Assembly (NCBI GenBank): GCA_019916065.1
Contig: CM034233.1
Span: 13,349,573-13,413,572, forward strand
Origin: Vitellaria paradoxa
Lineage: Eukaryota; Streptophyta; Magnoliopsida; Ericales; Sapotaceae
DNA: 64,000 bases
Direction: 5' to 3'
This document shows positions 1-10,533 of the stretch, in pieces (the stretch's first letter is position 1; every line of letters begins with the position of its first letter). Both the position numbers and the translations under genes were made by a program. Under the pieces are notes generated by a model that did no database searches, was not told the origin of the DNA, and was given only the letters and a program-made list of their open reading frames with translations.

Positions 1-804
1 ATATACAATAGCATTTACCTTTCAAAAATATATATATATATATATATATATGCACAATAGCATATCTCTTATTTTTTTTAAGATTAATTTCTATTAAAAT
101 ATAAAATTTAAAAATTATTTTTTATTAAATTTTCTACCGAATCACATTTTTTATCATATTTCATATCACACTAATTAAAAATTAAAAACAAAATAATTCC
201 AAGTATGTTAACTCCCAACCAAACGTCTCCCCTCTTCCATTGCTTCTGTCTCCAGAACAACTATTTAGTAGCTCCTCGTGATGTTGGCCACATTGTGATT
301 TAGATTGTGAAGGCTAATTAGAAGTGCTAATGTGTAATACTTTACTTGTAGTTCCCTCGTCGCCTATAATGGTATTTATTTGAGAGACCAAACTTTAGCA
401 AATGTTATAAAAAAAGTTATTAATTTTTTTAATTAATTATTATTATTATTTTTGGTTAATCAAACGCTACCATAATATCAAGACAATAAAATTTGTGAAC
501 AATAATGGACTACTGGGGTGTCCTTAATTTAACTATACTAACCATAATAATTGTACCTATAGTAAAGGGGCAACTGGACAATTGGGGAACTTATTGGACA
601 TAAAAACCATTGCTTTATCAGGCATGCGTACAATTGAATCCAACAAAAGCCAAATCTCTCTTGCGATTCAACAACCTTATCTCATCTGCAATTCCAACTT
701 ATCGTTCAACGACACCATGAATTCAATTCCCATGTACAGCAGGTTAACTGTATATACAGTTACATATATATATATATATATATTTCAATCTCATTACTTA
801 TAAA
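1..804. other. AT-rich intergenic DNA
   Basis: No gene is supported. The stretch contains (TA)n tracts near 31-50 and 762-782 and low-complexity A/T sequence. The short open frame at 582-803 ends in a TA microsatellite and shows no recognisable protein features. Confidence 0.6.
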
Positions 805-1160
805 TAGGGGTGGCAAAATGAGCGAATTGGACGGGTTAATGATGAGTTTAAACGGGTTAGAGGTTAAATGGGTGCAACTCAAATCCACCCATTTAAAAGG
901 CGGGTTAGATATGGGCGGGTTGAATACGGGTTAGATCAAACCCATTAACCCATATCCAACTCATTTACTTATGACCCAATTTACTTTTTAAAAAAAATTA
1001 AAAATTTATTCCAATTAATGTGTATATATATATAAATACATCAATATTTATTTTAATTAATATAATATTATATATTATATTTACATTTTTCAGTTAATTA
1101 CGAATTTGTACGAACCGATTTATTTTTTATTCAATTTTAAATCAACAATTCTCTCTCTCT

Positions 1161-2106
1161 ACGCGCGTGCGCGCGCACGTATGTGTGTGGGGGGTGTGTG
1201 TGCGTGCACGTGCACGCGCGCGTGTGCATGTGTGTGTGCATGTGTGCGTGTGTGTGCATGTGTGCACGCACGTGTGGTTGTGTGCCCCTATGCGCGCGCG
1301 AATGTAGGCGTGTATGCATGTTTGTGCGCGCGCGCGCGCGCGCGCGTAGCCATGTATGCGTGTGTGCGCGTGCACGCACGCGTGTATACATGTATATGCG
1401 TGTGCACACGTGTGTGTAGGCATGTATGCGCGCGCGCGCGTGCGCATCTGTAGGCATGCATGCGTGTATGTGCGCGTGCGCGCATGTATGCGTGTCTGTG
1501 CGCACGCGCGCGTCTGTAGGCATGTATGCGTGTGTGTGCATGTGCGAGCGTGCGTGTGCTTGTGTGTGCCCCCACGCGCGCGCATATGTAGGCGTGTATG
1601 CATGTATGTGTGCGCGGGCGCGCATGTGTGCAGGCGTGTGTGCATGTTTGGGCGCGCGCGCGTGCGTGTAGGCGTGTATGTGTGCACGCACGCATGTGTG
1701 TGCGCGTGCGTGCATGCGTGTAAGCACGTATGCGTGTCTGTGCGCGTGCGCGCGTGTATGTGTGTCTGTGCGCGCGCGCTCGTCTGTAGGCATGTATGTG
1801 TGTGTGTGCGCGTGCGCGCGTGTATGCGTGTCTGTGCACGCGCACGTGTGTATGTGTGTGCGCGCGTGTGTGTAGGCATGTATGTGTGTGTGTGCGCGTG
1901 CGCGCGTGTGTGTAGGCATGTATGTGTGTGTGTGCGCGTGCGCGCATGTGTAGGTGTGCGTATGTAGACGTGTATGCGTGTATGTGTGCGTGCGCGCACG
2001 TGTGTGTGTAGGCGTGCGCGCGTGTTTATGCGCGTGTGCGCGCATGTGTGTGTAGGTGTGGATGCGTGTGTGGGCGCCTGTGTGTATGTGTGCACGCGCG
2101 CGCACT
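1161..2106. repeat. CpG/TpG alternating minisatellite (Z-DNA-prone)
   Basis: About 946 bp of almost uninterrupted alternating purine-pyrimidine sequence built from TG, CG, CA and TA steps. A degenerate unit recurs, beginning GTAGGCATGTATG and followed by GTGTGTGCGCGTGCGCGCG. Several frames stay open on both strands (more than 300 codons on the minus strand), but they encode only His/Thr/Arg/Ala or Cys/Val/Arg repeats and are by-products of the repeat. Alternating CG/TG tracts are the classic sequence class for left-handed Z-DNA. Confidence 0.9.
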
Positions 2107-2121
2107 TGTTATTTGTATTGA

Positions 2122-2444
2122 AAAAAGGATTTAACCTCGAGAGATTCACTCCCTAGGTCAAACCCCTAGAGAGTGAATCTCTTTTGGTTTGTGCCACACA
2201 TACCGGCCCCTCAACATGTATAGCGGTCAATCGCGAACTCGCGTAGCGGCGGGGAGTCGGACCCACACCCAAGAACTGGATACGGTTCGTCCAGCCAAGG
2301 AGGCCCGTCCTACCAACCTTTACTACGCTTTGCGCCCGGGAGGCTGGCCCCAAGTTTTTGCTAGAGAGGAGACTTGAACTTGAGACCTTGGGGTGGTAAG
2401 CCCCTAAGTCCCAGTCCAAGACCATCCCATCTAACCCCTTGGGG
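2122..2444 (-). mobile_element. tRNA-derived SINE, family 1, full length
   Basis: It is flanked by a perfect 13-bp duplication TTATTTGTATTGA at 2109-2121 and 2445-2457. Read on the minus strand it begins CCCCAAGGGGTTAGATGGG, has a polymerase III B-box-like AGTTCAAGTCTCC, a second GGTCCGACTCC-like block, and ends in a short T tract, as in Au/TS-type plant SINEs. The 3' part contains an inverted repeat (plus strand 2138-2180). A related but truncated copy lies at 7107-7348. Confidence 0.8.
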
Positions 2445-2835
2445 TTATTTGTATTGAGTATGGATGAGAATAGGAACAGAGAATGGAAGAAGAAGTAAAT
2501 TATATATAATGTATATATTATACATTTATTGTATACGCTAAATATATATATACACATATCATATATATGTAATGTTTATATTATATATTTATTGTAGATA
2601 TTGCTAGAGAGAGAGAGAGAAAAGTGTAAAGAGAGAGAGGGGTTAAACTAGTTTTTTTAACTTAAATAGGTATTTTAACGGGTTCCGTTTCACAACCCAA
2701 TTGCACCCGTTTATAAATGAGTATTTTGTAAGTTACCCAATTACAACCCAATTAGTAAAATAATAGGACTCAAACCCATTTATTATAAGTTTAATTGGGT
2801 GGGTTGATGAGTTTAGGTCAATTTTACCACCTCTA

Positions 2836-3530
2836 ATTATAAACATTATCATCATATTATAATCACACAACTAGCAATAACCAAATTACATCACTAAAAA
2901 TAGATCTAGTGATAAAATTTTAGGTAATAATTAATTCACAACCCCCGTGATCCTTTTCTCTCGTTTGATAAGATCTCAGTGATGGGGAGGCAACATTTAC
3001 CAAGAAAATAAAACCAAGATGCATGTCATATCACAACCGATATTTCGACACCATCGTCGATCACATTATGCTGGTGGTCTCCCACAGCTGAATTATTATA
3101 GGAAATAATAATGTCCACGAAAGAGATAGATAGAGATCCCACGGATATTCCATTATATCAGAACACAAAGAGTGACACGTGGACTAATGGTTATGGTTGG
3201 CTTGCGGACACGATAAATTTAACAAGAGATAAACATATATATATATATATATATATGAAAGAAAGAAGGTCTCGAACAATATTATTAAGAGTACACACAT
3301 GCACAACCAGATAACAGTATCTGCTTGACTAGGGCATAAGTACTCATGACATGGAGAGCCAGTAGGCAGAGCACAATCTCACTCACTCACTCACTCACAC
3401 AAACCAGATTATTTAGGGCAGATTGTTGCTTAAAAGACAACACAAAACATGGAATATTCAAAGGGTGCAGGAGAAAGACGTACATATACATATATGTATG
3501 TACGTATACGGAGGCTGCAGTTAATTAAAA
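2836..3530. other. Intergenic, 3' side of ASR gene
   Basis: No gene seen. It contains a (TA)n tract near 3235-3256 and a (CTCA)n tract near 3379-3400. The end nearest 3530 probably includes the 3' untranslated region of the minus-strand ASR gene. Confidence 0.5.
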
Positions 3531-5033
3531 CTAAAAGAGGTGGTGGTGGTGCTTTTTCTTTCCTTCAGCCTCTTCCCCTTCTTCCTTTGCTTCTTTCTTC
3601 TCATGATGCTCGTGGAATGCGTAGCCACCTGCTGCAACTGCAGCTGCAGCTGCTATTCCTTCCTCTACCTTGTGCTTGTGGGCATGCTCTGGGTCTTTCT
3701 CTGCCTTGTGCTTCTCATGCTGAAATTTTCATTGCAGGAAATCCCAAAGTAATTAAAAAGCAAAATACGTTACATCTGCGCGTTGTTTCCACTAAAACAC
3801 AAGAAAGAAAAGCAGTGCGGTGTTCGAGATGGGGACAAAAAAAAGTCATCATTTTTTTTTTTTATATTTTTGACTTTTTAAGTCTTTGGAAGTTGGAACT
3901 AAAACAAGGTTCAAAATTCATAACCCCAATTTCCATCCATCCCCACAATTGTAATTAATCAAGGATGGAAGTTAGGGATTTGAAAGCAAAGGTTGTCCCA
4001 GTCTCAATTATAAACGACGCCGGCTAAAAATCAACGATATTAATTTTTAGGGGTCTGTTGGTAGTACTTGATGAGAACATCAAATATTTTAATTTCGGAG
4101 AAAGTCAATTATGGCTTAAAATGCCACATGCACATATAAATTTCGTTGATACTTCATGAATAAAAAATTTTGAGCCCTGAGTATAAGGAGAAGAGCCAAC
4201 TATGGCTTGCAGAGGGGGGCGGGGGTATGGATTTTCTATTATTGGGAGAAATACTAACTGTAAATATAAAATTTGAGCTGAAAATATTTTATATTATGAT
4301 TCGTTCCTTTATAATTTTTTTTTTAAATAATAGATCCCTCGGCTAATGAAATAAAAAAAAATAAAAAGAAAAAATCTAAAACTTAAGTGACTCTAGAAAC
4401 TTAATCATATAAAAATATTCTTAGTCTAAATATTTTAAAATTTTAAGCTCATTATAAACATCCAATATTAATTAATATTTAAGAAACCAAAAAAATAAAA
4501 AATAAAAAATAAAAAAAGAGAAGGATAAAATCAAAAGGAACAAGGTTAATTAATTCATATATACAAAAGGAATAAAAAGCTAATATCTATTGCAAATATA
4601 GTGTGTGCATTTTTAGTTATAAACTTTGTTGAAATAAAAATTTCGAATCACAGAAAATTCACTACAAATTTAATTATTAATAAATTTTGTAATATGAAAA
4701 ATTGTTAAGTGTCACTTTAATTGATAAAATTCATAAGATATACCTAGCAAAGAAAATAGATTATAAGATATGTATATAAAGTTAAATTTATTTGTGAATA
4801 TATATATATATATATAAAACTTATGTTTTCAGTGATGTATTATTTTTATATATCAATTTACTTTTTGTTTATTAAATATAATTTATATTTTTGTATTATA
4901 ATTTTTCTAGGCCTTAATTTGACTCCAGAAAAGAAATCTATGACTTAATCTCCGGGATCAAAAATCTAACTTCGTCCAAGCATGACCATTTAGGCTCCCT
5001 AGAATTTAATATGCACAAATCACATAAGTATAC

Positions 5034-5065
<32 letters not shown>

Positions 5066-5748
5066 GTTTCCACTTTCCATACACAAGAAGAGAGGACATA
5101 TCGATATACGTATATATATACTCTATATATTTTAAGTGGTGTTAGAAGATTGCGTACCAAGGCAAAAGCACCAGCAGCAACAGCGCCAAGCTCACCCAGG
5201 TGCTCATGATGCTTGTGTTGTTTCACCTCTTTCTCATAGTCATGGGTGGGCTCGGTAGAGCCTGCACCTCCGAATTCAGTTTTGCCCTCGCCATATCCAC
5301 CACCACCATATCCACCATCGCCACCGTAGCTGCTCGGAGGCTTTTCACCATATCCACCATCGCCACCGTAGCTGCTCGGAGGCTTTTCACCATATCCACC
5401 ATCGCCACCATAGCTGCTCGGTGGCTTTTCGCCATATCCACCACCCCCGCCATAGCTGCTCGGTGGCTTTTCACCATATCCACCATCGCCACCATAGCTG
5501 CTCGGTGGTTTTTCACCATATCCACCGTCGCCACCATAGCTGCTGGGAGGCTTTTCACCATATTCACCACCGATCCCATCGCCGCCTCCGTAGGTGCTCT
5601 CCGAGTAGCCGGCTGGCTTGTCACCATATCCACTACTTTTTCCATAGCCGCTTGCGTAGGTACTCTCCGAGTAGGCAGCCGACTGATCAGTCGGCTTGTC
5701 GTCGTCCTTGTGGTGGTGGAAGAGGTGGTGGTGCTTCTCTTCAGACAT
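3531..5748 (-). CDS. ASR: ASR (abscisic stress ripening) protein, two exons, expanded Gly/Tyr repeat
   Basis: Exon 1 is 5748-5158 (197 codons) and exon 2 is 3719-3531 (62 codons plus TAG), joined in phase 0 across a 1438-bp GT-AG intron, giving 259 residues. The N-terminus is His-rich ([15 protein letters not shown]). Residues 63-146 are six tandem copies of [14 protein letters not shown]. From about residue 170 comes the ABA/WDS domain, with [20 protein letters not shown] in exon 1 and [17 protein letters not shown] in exon 2, ending in a Lys/His-rich tail (KKKHHHHLF) of the kind linked to nuclear targeting and Zn binding. ASR proteins are small, largely disordered, zinc-dependent DNA-binding or chaperone-like proteins induced by ABA, drought and ripening. 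Most are roughly 100-150 residues, so this one is long because of the repeat. Start chosen at MSEEKHHH; an in-frame Met nine codons upstream is less family-like. A second, broken ASR copy lies at 9296-9967. Confidence 0.93.
5311..5562 (-). repeat. 42-bp tandem coding repeat in ASR exon 1 (6 copies)
   Basis: Six in-frame 42-bp units encode [14 protein letters not shown]. One unit has GGGGG in place of GGDGG, and there are a few synonymous changes such as TAC/TAT and GGA/GGG. High similarity between units suggests recent expansion or gene conversion, so the copy number may vary between alleles. Confidence 0.92.
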
Positions 5749-5859
5749 GGTGCTAGTGGTTGCAAAAGTATACAATAATTGTGATGATCAGCACAAAGTG
5801 GGTATCCAAGTGTGTGGGGTTTCTGATTTTTTGTAGAAAAACTAATGGAAGCATGGATG

Positions 5860-5868
5860 CTATTTATA
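5860..5868 (-). promoter_or_regulatory. TATA box of the intact ASR gene
   Basis: TATAAATAG on the minus strand lies about 112-120 bp upstream of the ATG at 5748, leaving room for a leader of roughly 85 bp. It is the only good TATA element in the region. Confidence 0.65.
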
Positions 5869-5919
5869 ACTGCTGGTGCAAGCTAGAAAGTCCAGATCGT
5901 GGGAAGGTCGGCCTTAATG

Positions 5920-5929
5920 ATGACGTGGA
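5920..5929 (-). promoter_or_regulatory. ABRE/G-box-like ACGT element upstream of ASR
   Basis: The minus strand reads GTCCACGTCATC, a C/G-box hybrid with an ACGT core, about 55 bp upstream of the TATA box. ACGT-core elements of this kind bind bZIP factors in ABA-induced promoters, which fits an ASR gene. The function is inferred. Confidence 0.45.
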
Positions 5930-5979
5930 CGGCCAAGATTTACGTAAGGCTCACGGATAGTTTTATCCACTTTCAATAA

Positions 5980-6960
5980 AGCAGCTCCTTGTTCCATCAT
6001 TCGGGTGATAATAAAATTAACCATGTCGACATTTACTTAAAGTTAGTTTACTCCTTGATTTAGGCAAAGTTAAGACGGTACCTTGTAGCTAGCCAGCATC
6101 TTAATTAGTGCATCAGTTACTTTAAATTTATTTATTTATTTAAAATGAAATTAGTGAAAAAAAAAATGCAAGCTAATTAACATCAATATATTTACAACCT
6201 CTTTATATATATTAGAAAATTTTTAAAACGACTCTCCAGATATGAAATATTATTTAAATATTTTATATTTTTAATTAAGAAATTATTTAAAATAATTAAT
6301 GTAGAGTTGTTTTTTAAAAGAATAATCTACAAAGTTATTAGTTTACTCTATTTTAGACGACCTCTCAAGAGGAAGTGATGTAAATATATACCCCAATAAT
6401 GATTTTATTACATAATAAAAAAATATTAGCCGAATTATATATTTAATTTTTTTAACAACATTTCAAAATAAAAAATTGATAAAGATGTTATCTATTTTAA
6501 TTAATTGAGACCTTCACTAATATTAATTGAGGGTCTAAAAATTTAATTTATCATAATGTTAACTAAACTTGAGTTTTTGTTAAAAGATCTATTGTTAAAC
6601 AAAGCATATGGTCAAATATTTAAGGGAATTTTGTTTCGACAGAAGCTTAAAAATATATATATATATATATATATATATTGCAACTAATTAAAACATTATC
6701 ACTAGTTGACAATTATACCAAAAAAAAAAAAAAAAAAAAAGTTCCACAACAACACAGTTCACGTAAAATCAGTGGAGGAAACTTTTTGGAAATAAAGAAA
6801 GTACCGTCCTCGTTCAAAATTTAGCGGTCAAACTCATATGATTGTAAAAACCAACAAACTCCTCCAATCAATGAGGCTGTTTGATTATGAAGGCCCTTTC
6901 TGTTTTCTTATCCAAATGAACAGTAAGGTTTAGGATACCGCTCTCGTAAATATATAAAAG
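5980..6960. other. AT-rich intergenic DNA
   Basis: No gene or well-defined element seen. It contains a (TA)n tract near 6653-6678 and a poly(A) tract near 6720-6740. Confidence 0.5.
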
Positions 6961-7104
6961 GCTCTGTTTAGTTTATGGTAATTTTTTAAAAATATTTAAA
7001 TATTTTTAAAAATTTTTATAAATTATTTACTTTTTATTATACTATACGAATTAAGAATCTATAATTTATTTCAATTTATTTTATTTTTTATCACTCTAAA
7101 CACA
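6961..7104. mobile_element. MITE family A copy
   Basis: About 144 bp with the family hallmarks: degenerate left end CTCTGTTTAG, a central AAATTTTTATAAATTATTTACT block, and the right end CACTCTAAACACAC. The right terminus matches the intact copy at 40780-40935. A right-hand half of the same family recurs at about 7440-7531, beyond the SINE. Confidence 0.6.
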
Positions 7105-7106
7105 CT

Positions 7107-7348
7107 CAAAGGGTTAGAGGAGATGGTCTTAGGCTAGGACTTAAGGGGGTTTACCATCCAAGGTCTCAAGTTCAAGCCCTCTCCCTAGCAAACCTTGGGA
7201 CCAGCCTCTTGGGCATAAAGTGTATTAAAGGTTAGTAGAACGTCCATTCTTACCTGGACGAATTGTATTCAGTTATTGGGTGTGAGTTCGAATCCTCGCC
7301 GCTACGCGAGTCTACGACTTACCACTGCACATGTTAAAAATTTTTAAA
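7107..7348 (+). mobile_element. SINE family 1, truncated copy
   Basis: The sequence from AAAGGGTTAGAGGAGATGG through ACTGCACATG is the same family as the minus-strand SINE at 2122-2444. It shares the AAGGTCTCAAGTTCAAG box, the TTGGGTGTGAGTTCGAATCC box and CCGCTACGCGAGT. The 3' hairpin region of the full-length copy is missing. Its distal part is duplicated (see the repeat at 7244-7453). Confidence 0.7.
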
Positions 7349-7453
7349 CCATTCTTACCTGGACGAATTGTATTCAGTTATTGGGTGTGAGTTCGAATCC
7401 TCGCCGCTACGCGAGTCTACGACTTACCACTGCACATGTTAAAAATTTTTAAA
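7244..7453 (+). repeat. Tandem duplication, 105-bp period x 2
   Basis: The block starting CCATTCTTACCTGGACGAAT and ending ACATGTTAAAAATTTTTAAA occurs at 7244-7348 and again at 7349-7453, essentially identical. It spans the 3' part of the SINE and the adjoining AT-rich MITE sequence, so the duplication happened after the SINE landed. Confidence 0.88.
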
Positions 7454-9295
7454 AATTATTTATATACTGCACTAATTATGAACTTACAATTTATTTTACT
7501 TTATCTTATTTTTTATCATTTTAAACACACCCAAAATTGATAAGTAATGATATCTATGTATAAAATTCAAGAAGATTAACATATATATATATTTGAGTTT
7601 ATTAATTTTAAAAAAATAATAAACATCATTGTAATTAAATATTCTATCTATTTTTTTTTTTTGTTTCAAAGGGTGATAATTTCCACGAGTGGTCCAATGC
7701 CGACAACGTAAAACCTCCCTCAGTTGTGTTTTTTTCTTTCCCACCGAGTCAGGACAGCACGTGTGGGGCCCCCATAATTTCCACATTTCATCAACCTGTT
7801 TAACTTCCGCCAGGTATGCTGCCGACGATAGACAGCTAGCTATTTTTATTGATGTGGTTGGGTATGACTTCAACAACTGCAATAAATGGAATTTAAGCAT
7901 AGACTTGAAATATACATATATACGGTCCCCACAAGTATACAATTAAGGATAGATAAATATACGTTTTTTTTGGGGGGGGTAATTGATAAATTATATGTTA
8001 TGTAATAATTTCTTGAAATTCAACGAAACTGTGCACAGTGAAAAAAATTTACTATAGAGATTGAAGTGTGGAGATTAATGATTGTGAGTGTATTTACTTG
8101 ATTGAATTAATAAATATTTTTAACCAAATTAATAAATATTATTTGTTTGAATTAATAAATACTAATGAAATCACAGTTATTGATTTTTCACACTTTAATG
8201 CCTACGATGAATTTTTTGTTATAGTCCCTTAGAAACCGATCAAGTGTAAAATATTATCACGTGATATATTTTTATTAATTTTTAATGAGTACTCGATAAC
8301 AAATACTTATATAAGTACTTATATAAAATCGTGGCATTTGTGTAACCTCTAAGGCATTGAATAAGCTTGACTAGAAACTAAGATTATTTGTTGTATTATT
8401 TGTGTATAAGTTTATTTTGATCACAATTTACTTCTTCAATGAGGAGGTTGCATTGGTATTTATAAATTTAAAATTAAAAAATTTTGATACTAATTACTTA
8501 ATAAAGTTACTTAAATATAATTTTATTTATTTAAATAGAAATTTCATTATGAAGAATTTGAAATTAACATAAAGAAGTAGTTATTTAATTTTTTTTTATA
8601 ATAATAGCACTTTTATAAAGAAACCCCTTTTAGCTGTCAATAGATGTGCAAATTAGTTAAATCAATAATGCATTGATCTTAGTTCTTCTTTTTATCCCAA
8701 CAATCGAATCTAATGAATCAAAATATATATCCCTATATTGTCATGGTCTGGTCTTGGGTTATGGAGCCAATTGGAGACCTCTCTCGGTTGTCCTACAAAC
8801 GAACTACCAATATATATATATATATATATCCGTTTGGACTAGTGACGAAAAATTTAAAAAAATGATGAAAAATATAGAAAAATTTTAAAAATTATTTACT
8901 TTTTATTTCATTACCTGAATTATGAATTAATGACTTATTTTATTTTATCTAATTTTTTATCACTTCAAATGCAATCGTAATAATATGCTATATCATCCAT
9001 GTTATGTGGATTAACCATTATGCATAATGACTGTTTTACAATATATATGTATATGTATACATATGCTTAGAAGAAGTGGGACTAAGATAACTCCTTCGCA
9101 GATAATACACATACGAGAAATAAACTTTAGGGCACACGAGTAATATAAATATATATAATATCATCCGTATCATATGATCAAAAGAACGTTATATAACAGC
9201 TATTTTTTAAGAAAAAAATAATATTTAGTGTAGACATTCCACGTTGCTGACAAATATTACCCGTATATATATATATATTCAACACAAAGTTTGAA
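7454..9295. other. Intergenic DNA between the ASR genes
   Basis: No gene supported. The segment 7680-7850 is more GC-rich than its surroundings and carries a CACGTG hexamer near 7759, but no coding pattern was recognised. A MITE family A copy lies at about 8830-8972. (TA)n tracts occur near 8812-8829 and 9262-9278. Confidence 0.5.
8830..8972. mobile_element. MITE family A copy, diverged
   Basis: It shares the family core AAAATTTTAAAAATTATTTACTTTTTATTTCATTAC, then GAATTATGAA and TTTTTTATCACTTCAAATGC. The termini are degenerate relative to GTGTTTAGAGTG. Confidence 0.5.
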
Positions 9296-9967
9296 TTAGT
9301 TAAAAGAGAGGTGGTGATCTTTCTTTCCACGAGCCATTTCTTCTTCTTCTCTCTTATCTTCTTTCTTCTCGTGACGCTCATGGAATGCGTATCCGGCGGC
9401 CCCAACCGCAGCTGCAGCGGCAATTTCTTCCTCTATCTTGTGCTTTTGGGCATGCTCTGGGTCTTTTTTCGCCTTGTGCTTCTCATGCTGAAATATATAT
9501 TTATGAAATTTTCATTAAATGGACAATTTTTAAATTAAATTAATATATATTAAGAAGAAACCCGCAGGAGTTGCTAATATTATTAGTTCCACCACAAATT
9601 AATATAAAAAGAAAAATAAAGTATGTGCAGAAATGACTAATAAGGAATTAGCGATGGTATGATGGTTTATCTTCAAAGATTTTGAATTAAAAAAATTAGA
9701 ATAAAATTGAATGGGAGTACTCTCATAAATTTCTAATTAAACACCCTACCAAGGCATAAGCGCCTAGAGTAACAGCACCGAGCTCAGCTAAGTGCTCATG
9801 ATGCTTGTACTTTTTTGCTTCCTTTTCATAATCATAGTTGACGGTCCCTCCACCATTCTATGCTCTCTCAGAATAGAATAGGCAACCGCCTCGGTTGGCT
9901 TCTCTTCCTCCTGCCGGAATAAGTGGTGGTGGTGGTGATGATGATGATAATGCTTCTCTTCAGCCAT
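9296..9967 (-). pseudogene. ASR pseudogene (second ASR copy), frameshifted exon 1
   Basis: Exon 1 is 9967-9750 and exon 2 is 9487-9296, with the same splice positions as the intact ASR gene (TTG|GTAGGG donor, TTTCAG|CATGAG acceptor). Exon 1 starts MAEEKHYHHHHHHHH and has no glycine-tyrosine repeat. After VAYS the frame is lost: the bases TATTC are duplicated (TATTCTATTC), and the correct frame downstream carries a TAG just before NGGGTVNYDYEKE. The rest of the ABA/WDS domain (HEHLAELGAVTLGAYAL, then [17 protein letters not shown]) is well conserved to a TAA. The frameshift is therefore probably recent, or the locus is a non-functional allele. Without the 5-bp insertion the codons would give a more typical ASR of about 134 residues, still with one stop. 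Confidence 0.85.
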
Positions 9968-10051
9968 GGCCGTGATGGTTAATTAATTATAAAAATATTA
10001 GGAATAAAACATAATTTCGAAAGGTTTGATGGCCTGTGGAGGCAGCTAGTA

Positions 10052-10072
10052 GTGCTATATATATATATATAT
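10052..10072. repeat. (TA)n tract upstream of ASR pseudogene
   Basis: A TATATATA run about 90 bp upstream of the pseudogene ATG could act as a TATA element. No better candidate is visible. Confidence 0.4.
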
Positions 10073-10533
10073 AGATGTGTGTGTATGTATATTACTAGCA
10101 AGGCAATGGTTAGTCCAAGAACATGCCCTCCGAAAAAAAGAATCGGTTTTGTTGTGATCTAATGTTAGGATTTCCTTGGATTAATCGAGGCTCTTCGTTT
10201 ACTTTTTCAACAACAGAGAGCTGTTTGTTCAATTAGTTCAAACTCTCATAAATATTATATAATTTCACGTTTCTAGATCCCTTTTTTGGCGCTTTCGAGG
10301 GTTAATACAAGTTTTTACCTTAAAATCACTTCAAAACTTATAAGATATTATAAATCTCTGGAAATATTTAAAAATCTTTAAAACTTATTATTTTTATCTC
10401 ACTGCATAAAATACGAACCCACAACTTATCTCATTTTTTATTATTCCAAACACATCATATATATATATATATAAAGTAAAATCTGAAAATGCAGTTACGC
10501 TACGTAAGATCTAACTTGCGCTACGATTATGAT
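10073..10533. other. Intergenic, with a diverged MITE family A copy
   Basis: No gene seen. The segment 10331-10459 resembles MITE family A (TTTAAAACTTATTATTTTTATCTCA, ACGAACCCACAACTTAT, TTCCAAACACATC). 10500-10533 is half of another repeat, split by the hAT-like element that follows. Confidence 0.45.

Larger units (their letters stand above)
805..2835. mobile_element. hAT-like non-autonomous transposon, composite
   Basis: The ends are imperfect inverted repeats: TAGGGGTGGCAAAATGA on the left, and TAGAGGTGGTAAAATTGA when the right end is reverse-complemented. They are flanked by a near-perfect 8-bp duplication, CTTATAAA at 797-804 and ATTATAAA at 2836-2843. The 8-bp duplication and the TAGGGGTGGC-type end fit the hAT superfamily. 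No transposase is present, so it would be non-autonomous. Its interior holds the GT/GC minisatellite at 1161-2106 and a SINE at 2122-2444. The subterminal parts repeat ACGGGTTA and AACCCATT motifs. Confidence 0.7.

Noticed and set aside
1106..2156. Long open frames on both strands (115-335 codons) in the GT/GC repeat
   Set aside because: They encode only repeat-derived His/Thr/Arg/Ala or Cys/Val/Arg strings. All frames stay open because the repeat lacks stop triplets.
3449..3958. 169-codon plus-strand frame
   Set aside because: It overlaps ASR exon 2 in antisense and has no recognisable domain.
5200..5778. 192-codon plus-strand frame and a 180-codon minus-strand frame opposite the ASR gene
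   Set aside because: They are shadows of the ASR exon 1 repeat in other frames; only the His-rich/ABA-WDS frame has family motifs and splice sites.
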